This document shows, in pieces, positions 1 to 5,658 of a stretch of 9,995 nucleotides of DNA (the first letter of the stretch is position 1; every line of letters starts with the position of its first letter). Where the stretch lies: assembly GCA_025935235.1 (NCBI GenBank), contig JAICVT010000146.1, forward strand, positions 1 through 9,995, read 5' to 3'. Source of the stretch: Ktedonobacterales bacterium. GTDB lineage: Bacteria > Chloroflexota > Ktedonobacteria > Ktedonobacterales > JADMIN01. The notes under the pieces are model-generated. The model was not told where the DNA came from, did not search any database, and worked only from the letters and a program-made list of their open reading frames with translations. Both the position numbers and the translations under genes were made by a program.

Positions 1-305
1 ATGTCGTGGGCGCCGTGCGCTTCTGCTGGCGCGCCTGCTGGCATAGCGCCGCGCTCAGAAGTGGCGGGCGTCGTGCGCCGCTCGAACGCCGTCAGCGGAG
101 CGCCACAGGCGAAGCCGCAATCGCGAACCAGCTCGCGCAGCGCCGCCTCGCCGATACGCTGCTCATTGAAGCTGATGGTGACAGTCTGCGAGACGTAGCT
201 GGCGTCCACCTGCGCGATGCCCGCCAGCGTCCCCAGCCGCTTCTCGATGCCACGCGCGCAGGTGGCGAAGTTCAACCCCTCGACGGGGAACGTGACAGTC
301 CGCAT
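1..305 (-). CDS. HMA-domain protein, probable N-terminus of a copper-type P1B ATPase (partial)
   Basis: The minus strand reads an open frame from ATG at 305-303 to the window edge (101 codons seen; the C-terminus is missing). GGGAGG lies 6 nt before the ATG and fixes the start. Residues 1-70 match the ferredoxin-like heavy-metal-associated fold: strand TVTFPVEG, metal loop GLNFATC (10-16), helix ARGIEKRL, and a second half ending RDCGFAC (61-67). The loop aligns with the canonical GMxCxxC, but Phe13 replaces the first cysteine, so only Cys16 remains. Cys63 and Cys67 could offer other ligands. The tail turns His-rich (AHGAHD, 96-101) as the frame leaves the window, as in N-termini of copper-transporting P-type ATPases. 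A stand-alone chaperone normally ends near residue 70, so a longer ATPase is favoured, but the ATPase core is not visible. Copper specificity is inferred. Confidence 0.72.
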   Translation of the reverse strand, partial: MRTVTFPVEGLNFATCARGIEKRLGTLAGIAQVDASYVSQTVTISFNEQRIGEAALRELVRDCGFACGAPLTAFERRTTPATSERGAMPAGAPAEAHGAHD

Positions 306-338
306 CTGGCGCCTCCCATTCCTCCTCGGTATCAGGGA

Positions 339-347
339 AGTGTAGCA
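339..347 (-). promoter_or_regulatory. Extended -10 promoter for the HMA-domain gene
   Basis: The minus strand reads TGCTACACT, an extended -10 (TGn plus TACACT), about 34 nt before the ATG at 305. No good -35 hexamer is present. The position 17 bp upstream (362-367) reads TAGGAT. It is the mirror image of the plus-strand promoter at 381-389. Confidence 0.45.
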
Positions 348-380
348 CAGCGCACTGCGTGATCCTACCCACGCGCCGCG

Positions 381-389
381 TGCTACAAT
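381..389 (+). promoter_or_regulatory. Extended -10 promoter for the toxin-antitoxin module
   Basis: TGCTACAAT is an extended -10 one base off consensus. It predicts a transcript starting near 396 and a leader of about 70 nt before the antitoxin ATG at 468. The -35 position (361-366, GATCCT) is poor and overlaps the -35 zone of the opposing promoter. The arms TGTAGCAC (341-348) and GTGCTACA (380-387) form an inverted repeat covering both -10 cores. Confidence 0.5.
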
Positions 390-467
390 GCAGCCGACAG
401 ACGCCTTGCGCGCTCGCCGCCTCTCGTATTCACACGGACATGCGGGCGCCAATCAAGGAGCTCGCTG

Positions 468-701
468 ATGTATATCCAGATACCAGACGATCTTGGGGTC
501 ACGGAAGAGCAGGCCCGCCTCGACTTCGCGGTTGGGCTGTATACCTCTCATACGGCCAGCCTCGCGCGCGCGGCCCGGCTGGCTGGTCGCAGCCGCGTGG
601 AGTTCCAGCGCATTCTTTCAGAGCGGGGTATTCCGGTCGCGTATGACTCCTCCGACCTCAACGATGACATCGCTACCCTCAAGCGGCTTGGGCAACTGTA
701 A
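468..701 (+). CDS. UPF0175 family antitoxin
   Basis: This 77-residue protein starts at ATG 468 with AAGGAG (455-460) 7 nt upstream. It fits UPF0175 (COG2886), small helix-turn-helix proteins usually encoded just before a PIN-domain partner. Visible family traits are an acidic N-terminal helix (TEEQARLDFAVGLY, 12-25), a helix-turn-helix-like stretch with AARLAGRSRVEFQRIL (35-50), and the tail GIPVAYDSSDLNDDIATL (54-71). The expected roles are to bind and neutralise the downstream nuclease-like protein and to repress the shared promoter; both are family-based inference. Length is normal for the family. G+C is below that of the flanking genes, as expected for a mobile cassette. UPF0175 proteins also occur without a proven toxin partner, so antitoxin activity is not certain. 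Confidence 0.85.
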   Translation: MYIQIPDDLGVTEEQARLDFAVGLYTSHTASLARAARLAGRSRVEFQRILSERGIPVAYDSSDLNDDIATLKRLGQL

Positions 702-718
702 GCGCTTCTAGCGTTTTT
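700..718 (+). terminator. Weak hairpin plus T-run between antitoxin and toxin (possible attenuator)
   Basis: The seven-base arm AAGCGCT (700-706) can pair with AGCGTTT (710-716) across a TCT loop. The stem has one G-U pair and sits in a run of five T (714-718). It begins inside the antitoxin stop codon and ends before the toxin start. This is the shape of a weak intrinsic terminator, which could lower toxin expression relative to antitoxin. The short, AU-containing stem makes this tentative. Confidence 0.35.
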
Positions 719-762
719 GCGTGGGGCGGATCTCTCACGACATTGATTGGAAGGGACTGGTT

Positions 763-1257
763 GTGTTAGTCGTGAGCGACACGAGTCCTATAACGAATCT
801 GGCGGCGGTTGGTCGCCTCGATCTGCTCCGCGCATTGTACACCCAGATCGCCATTCCAGAAGAAGTGCGAGACGAACTGACGCTCGGTGGGACAGGTATT
901 AATCCGGGAGCTAACGAAGTCAACTACGACTCCTGGTTTGTGGTTGCGCATGTCGAGACGCAGCAGCGAGATCAACTGGCGCAAACCTATCGGGCGCTCG
1001 ATCTCGGCGAGGCAGCCGCGCTTGCCCTGGCTATAGCGCGTTCCGCCGATCTCGTCCTCCTGGATGACAAAGCCGCTCGCCGGGCGGCAAGTGCGCTCCA
1101 GATCGCCCATGTTGGGCTGGTCGGCGCCTTGCTCGTCGCCAAATCGCGTGGGCTGACGCCGCAGATTAAGCCGATCCTGGATGATTTGCGTTTGCACGCG
1201 GGTTTCCGTCTGGCGAACAAAACCTATCAAGAGGCGTTGCGGCGCGCTGGTGAATAA
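763..1257 (+). CDS. DUF3368 PIN-like toxin candidate
   Basis: The protein has 164 residues from GTG 763, preceded by AAGGGA (751-756) at 6 nt. The frame is open back to GTG 721, but 763 gives the usual family N-terminus, MxVVSDTSPI. It matches DUF3368 (COG2405), PIN-like proteins paired with UPF0175. PIN-type acidic residues are in place: Asp6 (SDTSP), Glu33/Glu34/Glu38 (IPEEVRDEL), Glu83 (DLGEAAAL) and Asp101-Asp102 (LLDDKAAR). PIN domains cleave RNA with Mg2+ or Mn2+, so an endoribonuclease toxin is the likely role. Activity of this subfamily is inferred. The antitoxin gene ends 61 nt upstream, across a hairpin with a T-run. Two sampled 60-base stretches are 53-55% G+C, against up to 80% in neighbours, which suggests acquisition by transfer. 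The gene looks intact. Confidence 0.85.
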   Translation: MLVVSDTSPITNLAAVGRLDLLRALYTQIAIPEEVRDELTLGGTGINPGANEVNYDSWFVVAHVETQQRDQLAQTYRALDLGEAAALALAIARSADLVLLDDKAARRAASALQIAHVGLVGALLVAKSRGLTPQIKPILDDLRLHAGFRLANKTYQEALRRAGE

Positions 1258-1281
1258 GGTGAAGGATGCGGTTGGCGCGCT

Positions 1282-1297
1282 TTCGAGGCGCCTCGAA
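1282..1297. repeat. Perfect 16-bp palindrome between convergent genes
   Basis: TTCGAGGCGCCTCGAA is fully self-complementary. It lies in the 40-bp gap between the toxin stop (1257) and the AlkZ-related gene stop (1298-1300), directly abutting the latter. As RNA it can fold into a 6-bp stem with a tetraloop from either strand, so a shared terminator or pause site is plausible. No T-run follows on either side, so Rho-independent termination is not supported. Confidence 0.5.
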
Positions 1298-2125
1298 CTA
1301 CCCACGCGCCGCCAGCCAGCCAGGCTGCGGCTCGTAGAGGTGGCCAGCGGCGCAGAGGCGGGATAACAGGTCGCGCGGCAGGGGCCATGAGAACCACGAC
1401 GCTACCTCGGCGCGCGGGGCGACGACGGCGGCGAGCACGCCTGCCACCACCGCCTCGGCCAGCGCCTCATCTGGCCCGCGCGGCGCGGAGGCGGGCGCGT
1501 CGGGGAAGCGTTGATCCCAGCGCGCCAGCTCGCTCGTCTCGCGCTCGCCGCCCTGCGCGGCGGGCAGCGTCATGCCACGGCTGACGATGGCGCCGACGCG
1601 CTCCAGCCGGTCGCGGGCGGCGCGCAGGCTGGCGGCGTCCAGCCCCAACTCGCGCTTCACATCATCAATCGGCGTCGGGCCAGCCGTGTCGAGGAAAGCG
1701 GCCAGCTCAGCCGCCGTCGCGCCAAACTCGCCCGCGTCGGCCCGAGCCAACGCCGCGCGGCAGAGCGGGTCGAACGCGGCGACGGTGGGCGTCGAGAGAT
1801 AGAGCGTCTTGCCGCGATGCAGCTTCGCCGCATGGACATCGGCGCGTTCGCCTATCGCGAAGCCCCACCACCAGCGTGTCTTCGGCCAGCTCGCGAAGCC
1901 ATGCCCGCCAGGGCGATACGGCTCCTCGTGGCAGGCGCCAAACAGGCTGGGTAGCGCGCAGTCGGGCGTCAGGGTCAGCATGCCGCGCTCGGCCACGAAG
2001 TTCTCGGCGTCGTCCAGCGTATCCAGCGCGCGGTCAGGCGCCAGGCGGCAGGCGGCCTCGCGCTCCGCCAGCAGCGCCGCCAGCGCGGGCGACACATCAT
2101 CGCCGCGGGGATGACCTGGTGGCAT
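1298..2125 (-). CDS. AlkZ-related winged-helix protein
   Basis: The protein has 275 residues from ATG 2125, with AGGAGG at 2134-2139, 8 nt upstream. Its middle resembles proteins annotated AlkZ-related (winged-helix DNA-binding group): ENFVAERGMLTLTP (41-54), LPSLFGACHEEPYRPGG (58-74), FASWPKTRWWWGF (78-89) and KLHRGKTLYLS (101-111). A winged helix fits about 137-185 (AAELAAFL, DDVKRELGLD, LRAARDRLERVGAI). True AlkZ and YcaQ glycosylases are roughly 370-400 residues and carry a catalytic QxQ or QxD motif. This protein is much shorter and has neither motif. DNA binding is therefore likelier than AlkZ-type crosslink repair, but its function is unknown. It is the last gene of the minus-strand operon, 100 nt after the Mur ligase, and may also have its own promoter in that gap. 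Confidence 0.7.
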   Translation of the reverse strand: MPPGHPRGDDVSPALAALLAEREAACRLAPDRALDTLDDAENFVAERGMLTLTPDCALPSLFGACHEEPYRPGGHGFASWPKTRWWWGFAIGERADVHAAKLHRGKTLYLSTPTVAAFDPLCRAALARADAGEFGATAAELAAFLDTAGPTPIDDVKRELGLDAASLRAARDRLERVGAIVSRGMTLPAAQGGERETSELARWDQRFPDAPASAPRGPDEALAEAVVAGVLAAVVAPRAEVASWFSWPLPRDLLSRLCAAGHLYEPQPGWLAARG

Positions 2126-2146
2126 GGCGGCTTCCTCCTGAAGCTG

Positions 2147-2160
2147 GCGATTTCAATCGC
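2147..2160. repeat. Small inverted repeat upstream of the AlkZ-related gene
   Basis: GCGATT and AATCGC are complementary 6-base arms separated by 2 bases, just upstream of the ribosome binding site (2134-2139) of the AlkZ-related gene. It could be an operator half-site pair or part of the end of the ligase mRNA. The rest of the 100-bp gap shows no convincing promoter or T-run terminator. Confidence 0.3.
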
Positions 2161-2225
2161 TGGCCGGCCCGGCGCCGCAGTATCCGCCGCTATTTATCAC
2201 TCTGCGTCAATCACCCGTGGCTCCG

Positions 2226-3884
2226 CTACTTCTTCAACGCCAGATAGGTGTCGGGCAGGTCGTTGGCGAAGAGCGCCACGTCGCCGGGGCCAGCGATGCG
2301 CGCCAACGTCGCTGTCACCTCGTCTAGCGACTCCACCACATGCGTGCGCTCGGCGGGCAGCCCACCCGCGCGCAGCCCATCTGCGATGGGCTGGGTCTGG
2401 CGCGCGCCGACCAGGATCACCTCGTCGCAGACCTCAGCGGCGTGCTCGCCAAAGCGGCGGTTCTCCGCCTCCTCGACCGCGCCAAGCTCCACCAGCCCCG
2501 GCGTCACCAGAATCTTGTGGCGTCCGCGCATCTGGCGCAGCGCCTCCAGCCCATTGTGCACGCCGACCGGGTTGGCGTTATACGAATCGTCAATGATCGT
2601 CATGCCGCCGGGGCTGGGGATGACCTGCAAGCGGTGCGGCGTTGGCTCCAGTCGCAGCGCGTCGCGCGCCGCCTCATCCGCTGGCAGCCCCAGCAGGTGG
2701 ATGATGGCGATGGCCGCGCTGACGTTCAGGATGTTGTGCTGGCCTAGCAGCGGAATGGCGACGCGCTGCTCCAGCCCCTCGGCGGGCCAGCGCCAGGTGA
2801 AGCGGGTGGCGCGCTCATCCACACTGATGTCAGAGGCGATCACGTCCAGCGGGCCAGCGTCTTCGCCTTCGAGGCCATAGCGCACGACGCGATAGCCCGC
2901 CGCCGCCGCGCGGTCGGCCAGCCCGGCGGAGAGCGCCTCGCCGCCGTAGATCACAGCGGGCGCGCCAGCGGGCAGCGCCGCGATCAGCTCATACATGGCG
3001 TCGGCGATGCGCTCGACTGTGCCGAAGCGTTCCAGGTGCTGCGGCCCGACCGAGGTGACGACCGCGATGGTGGGGTCCACCAGCCGGCACATCGCCGCGA
3101 TCTCGCCGACATCGTAGGCGTCCATCTCCACGACGAAGGCGCGGTGGCGCGGCGTCAAATACTCGTTGATGCTGCGCGTGACACCCATCAGCGTGTTGTA
3201 GCTCTTGGGCGTTGGCAGCGTCTCCATCGCGGGCTGAAGCAGCGCGGCCAGGATGTGCTTGGTGCTGGTCTTGCCATAGCTGCCCGCCACGCCGATCGTC
3301 AGCGGCGCCAGGCGCGTGTATGTGGCCCGCGCGCGCGCCACGAATCCAGCCTGAATGCGCGCCTCGACTGGCTTGAGCAGGAAATTCGCCGCGATCAGCA
3401 GCGGCAGGACGAGCAGCGGCGCGCCCAGCAGAATGATGACGCCGCCAAAGAGCGCCACGCCGGAAGGCAGCGCCAGCAGCGCCCAGACCAGCAGCGCCGC
3501 CAGGATGATCGCCAGCCCGGCCGTGACGCCGAGGATGCGCCGCATGCGCTGGGTGTAGACCAGCGGCTTCTTGGCGGGCAGCGCGCGCCACAGCGCCACC
3601 GCCAGCGCCGCGCCCACCAGCCATGCCAGCCCCGCCGCGAAGCGCCGCCACTCGTCCGTCGCCGTCAGCCCCAGCAGGCCAATGGCCAGCGCCAGCGCCG
3701 CGCCCGCCAGCGTGGCATTGGGCGCGAGCCAGGCGCGCTGGCGTCCCCATGCCAGCAGCCGTGGCCCCTCATATTCCTCGATCTGATACATGCGCGCGCC
3801 CATCAGGCCCGCGCGCGTCAGCCAGCCTAGCCAGATGAGGGCGGCGACGACGACCGCCACAATCCCGATCACGATAGCCAACAT
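2226..3884 (-). CDS. Membrane-embedded MurF-like Mur ligase
   Basis: The protein has 552 residues from ATG 3884. The start lies 4 nt after the stop of the upstream hydrolase, whose last codons supply GGTGAGG as ribosome binding site. Residues 1-23, 55-74, 82-101, 117-139 and 142-170 are hydrophobic segments, so the first third is membrane-embedded. It replaces the UDP-MurNAc-binding N-terminal domain of classical MurF. The catalytic part carries the P-loop GVAGSYGKTSTK (198-209), EMDAYDVGEI (253-262), GPQHLERFG (280-288), GQHNILNVSAA (381-391) and the ligase signature DDSYNANP (432-439), then the C-terminal domain. Mur ligases join an amino acid or D-Ala-D-Ala to a carboxylate with ATP; MurF completes the UDP-MurNAc-pentapeptide. 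Met297 sits where MurF has the carbamylated lysine of its AKxE motif. The gene could encode the organism's MurF or an amide ligase with another envelope substrate; the sequence does not decide. Confidence 0.82.
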   Translation of the reverse strand: MLAIVIGIVAVVVAALIWLGWLTRAGLMGARMYQIEEYEGPRLLAWGRQRAWLAPNATLAGAALALAIGLLGLTATDEWRRFAAGLAWLVGAALAVALWRALPAKKPLVYTQRMRRILGVTAGLAIILAALLVWALLALPSGVALFGGVIILLGAPLLVLPLLIAANFLLKPVEARIQAGFVARARATYTRLAPLTIGVAGSYGKTSTKHILAALLQPAMETLPTPKSYNTLMGVTRSINEYLTPRHRAFVVEMDAYDVGEIAAMCRLVDPTIAVVTSVGPQHLERFGTVERIADAMYELIAALPAGAPAVIYGGEALSAGLADRAAAAGYRVVRYGLEGEDAGPLDVIASDISVDERATRFTWRWPAEGLEQRVAIPLLGQHNILNVSAAIAIIHLLGLPADEAARDALRLEPTPHRLQVIPSPGGMTIIDDSYNANPVGVHNGLEALRQMRGRHKILVTPGLVELGAVEEAENRRFGEHAAEVCDEVILVGARQTQPIADGLRAGGLPAERTHVVESLDEVTATLARIAGPGDVALFANDLPDTYLALKK

Positions 3885-3888
3885 CCCC

Positions 3889-4683
3889 TCACCCGTGGAA
3901 GAACTGTTTGACGATCACACAGAAGCGCCCGGACTGCTCCAGGTAGGCGTAGTGGCCCGCGCCCTCGAAGACGACCAGCCCAGCGTCGGGAATCAGCCGC
4001 TCCATCAGTTGGGCGTCGGCTAGCGGCGTATCTTCATCGCGGTCGCCCCAGATCAGCAGCGTCGGCGCCTGGATGCGCGGCAGGTAGTCGCGCAGGTCTT
4101 CGTTGACGACGCGCACGAAGCTGCCGCGCACCGTGCCGCTGGCCGCCTTGTAGTCGGGCGAGCCTTGCTGGGCTACCTGCGCCCCGGCCCACTCGCGCAG
4201 CGACTGCGGCGTGTAGCGCGCCTGAGCTAGCGCGCGCATCGTCTTGAAAGCGCGCACGCGCAGGTGATAGCGCCAGTCGCGCTGCGGGCGGATGCCCGCG
4301 GCGTCGGCCAGCACGAGCCGCGCCACCCGCTCTGGATGGAGCGCCGCCAGCTTGATGGCGACCCGCCCTCCGAAGGAGTGGCCGACGAAGTTGGCGCGCT
4401 CGACGCCCAGCCAGTCCATCAGCGCCAGCGTCCAGTCCATATACTCGCTGACGCCCCACGGCGCTGGTGGCGGCGCGGTCTTGCCGAAGCCGGGGAAGTC
4501 GAGCGCGATCAGGTCGAGGCCCTCGCCCAGCCCGCGCATGGTCGCGGCGAAGAGATCGCCGCTAGCGCCCCAGCCGTGCAGCAGCAGCGTCGGCGTCCCC
4601 GACCCCGCGCGCGCCAGATGCGGCGCTGGCTGCGGCGCCGCTGGCGTCTGCTCGTCCGTCTGCTCGTCTCGTTCGTCGGTCAT
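3889..4683 (-). CDS. Alpha/beta hydrolase, coupled to the MurF-like gene
   Basis: The protein has 264 residues from ATG 4683, which overlaps the TGA of the preceding hydrolase gene as ATGA, so translation is probably coupled. It is a complete alpha/beta-hydrolase fold: oxyanion region LLLHGWG (33-39), LDFPGFGKT (61-69), nucleophile elbow GHSFGG (Ser103), acid in GDRDED (Asp214/Asp216) and histidine in GAGHYAYLEQ (His244). Residues 131-200 form a helical cap. The N-terminal 25 residues are charged, Gln/Pro-rich and not a signal peptide, so the protein is cytoplasmic. The frame is open further upstream, but that stretch is the other hydrolase read in another frame. The substrate is unknown. The 4-nt gap to the membrane Mur ligase suggests work on an ester or amide of an envelope precursor, which is an inference from context only. 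Confidence 0.88.
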   Translation of the reverse strand: MTDERDEQTDEQTPAAPQPAPHLARAGSGTPTLLLHGWGASGDLFAATMRGLGEGLDLIALDFPGFGKTAPPPAPWGVSEYMDWTLALMDWLGVERANFVGHSFGGRVAIKLAALHPERVARLVLADAAGIRPQRDWRYHLRVRAFKTMRALAQARYTPQSLREWAGAQVAQQGSPDYKAASGTVRGSFVRVVNEDLRDYLPRIQAPTLLIWGDRDEDTPLADAQLMERLIPDAGLVVFEGAGHYAYLEQSGRFCVIVKQFFHG

Positions 4684-5447
4684 ACCCGCGGACTTCCCAG
4701 CATGCGGCGAACCAGCGCGATGACCTGCGCCTGGCGCTCGGCCAGCAGATCGTGGCCTGCGCCGGGCAGCGTGACCAGCCGCGCGTGTGGCAGCCGCTCT
4801 ACCAGCGCCTGCGTGGCCGCCAGCGGATTGAACGGGTCGTGGTCGCCTGCGAGCGCCAGCGTCGGACATTGAACGCGCGCCGCTTCGTCGTCGTTGATGA
4901 TCCCGCCGGAGGCGCGCAGGTCTTCCATCGCGGCGGCCCAGCGCGTCAGCATCGGCAGCGCGCTCCCGAAGCCATGCAGGCGCTCCAGGTCGGCGCGCAG
5001 CGTGGGCCACGAGCGGATGCGCGCCTCTGGGTCGGCATAGAGCGCGACGATGGGCTGCGGTGGCACGCGCCCGCTGGCGCCCCAGATCGTCATCGAGCGC
5101 GCGCGGTCGCCCAAGAGCGCCGCCAGGATGATGGCCGTCTCGGCGCCGTCGCTGAAGCCGATCAGGTTGACCTCGTCGAGCGCCAGCCGCTCCACCAGCG
5201 CCAGCAGATCGGCGGCGTCGGCATGGTGCAGGCGCGCATCCACCTGGCGCTCGATGGCAGCGGAGCGGCCGTGCCCGCTGAGGTCCGGCGCGATGATGCG
5301 ATATTCTGGCTCCAGCGCGGCGATCAGGGGAGTGAAGTGGGCGCGCGCTGTCCCCGCGAAGCCGTGGATCAGCAGGACGGGCGAGCCGGGGCCGATGTCC
5401 TCACCGATGTCCTCATAGGCCAGCGCTGGTCGAGATGACTGCGGCAA
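4680..5447 (-). CDS. Alpha/beta hydrolase, first gene of the operon
   Basis: TTG at 5447-5445 is the chosen start (255 residues, MPQSSRPALAYEDIG...). AAAGGG lies 7 nt upstream, a promoter -10 lies at 5524-5532, and the open frame beyond 5524 lies outside the predicted transcript and antisense to the DUF2231 gene. The fold is complete: LLIHGFAG (25-32), PDLSGHGRS (54-62), nucleophile elbow GFSDGA (Ser99), acid in GDHDPF (Asp202/Asp204) and GAGHD (His232). A short cap spans about 125-190. It belongs to the broad esterase/C-C hydrolase/haloperoxidase-like group and the substrate cannot be told. It shares only the fold with the next hydrolase (the motifs differ throughout), so this is not a recent duplication. 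It has no signal peptide and is cytoplasmic. Confidence 0.85.
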   Translation of the reverse strand: MPQSSRPALAYEDIGEDIGPGSPVLLIHGFAGTARAHFTPLIAALEPEYRIIAPDLSGHGRSAAIERQVDARLHHADAADLLALVERLALDEVNLIGFSDGAETAIILAALLGDRARSMTIWGASGRVPPQPIVALYADPEARIRSWPTLRADLERLHGFGSALPMLTRWAAAMEDLRASGGIINDDEAARVQCPTLALAGDHDPFNPLAATQALVERLPHARLVTLPGAGHDLLAERQAQVIALVRRMLGSPRV

Positions 5448-5523
5448 CCTGTCGCCCTTTCGCTCGCTGCTGATGGATGGAGTAGATAGATCACGGGCCA
5501 ACGCGCACGCCGGGCCGCCACGC

Positions 5524-5532
5524 ATTATAGCA
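5524..5532 (-). promoter_or_regulatory. Consensus extended -10 promoter of the hydrolase/MurF-like operon
   Basis: The minus strand reads TGCTATAAT, a perfect extended -10. The predicted start of transcription is near 5517, giving a leader of about 70 nt before the TTG start at 5447. The -35 position 17 bp upstream (5547-5552, CAGGTC) is poor, which the extended -10 can offset. Confidence 0.65.
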
Positions 5533-5600
5533 TGCCGCGCTGCGCCGACCTGACCAGCGGACAGACTGGCGCCGGGGTTGCGCCCGACACGGCGGCATGA

Positions 5601-5618
5601 GTGAGCCGCGTGAGCCGC
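5601..5618 (+). repeat. Tandem 9-bp repeat GTGAGCCGC
   Basis: Two exact, adjacent copies of GTGAGCCGC lie at 5601-5609 and 5610-5618, followed by a diverged third unit, ATGCGCCGC (5619-5627). They fall in the divergent gap between the hydrolase operon promoter and the DUF2231 gene, 40 nt before its ATG. A regulator site or simple slippage are both possible. Confidence 0.5.
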
Positions 5619-5658
5619 ATGCGCCGCGCGAGATGGAGTACACGAGAGAGGAGCCACG

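Noticed and set aside
721..762. Longer toxin form starting at GTG 721
   Set aside because: The 14 extra residues do not match the family N-terminus. AAGGGA sits 6 nt before GTG 763, and 721 follows directly after a hairpin and T-run.
2126..2225. Promoter with TTGACG on the minus strand before the AlkZ-related gene
   Set aside because: No -10 lies at an acceptable distance; the nearest candidate, GATACT, is about 20 bp away. Not strong enough to list.
3036..3830. 264-codon open frame on the plus strand, rich in Arg, Gln and His
   Set aside because: It is antisense to the MurF-like gene, whose motifs are unmistakable. The composition is typical of a GC-rich gene read backwards, and no motif is seen.
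4684..5010. N-terminal extension of the second hydrolase up to 5010
   Set aside because: This stretch is the upstream hydrolase read in another frame. The ATG at 4683 overlaps that gene's stop as ATGA, and the fold is complete from there.
4752..5438. 228-codon plus-strand open frame
   Set aside because: It is antisense to the first hydrolase, with its complete catalytic triad. Gln/Arg-rich composition indicates a reading shadow.
3889..5447. Recent tandem duplication of the two alpha/beta hydrolases
   Set aside because: Motifs and cap regions differ throughout (GHSFGG against GFSDGA, HGWG against HGFA). They share only the fold.
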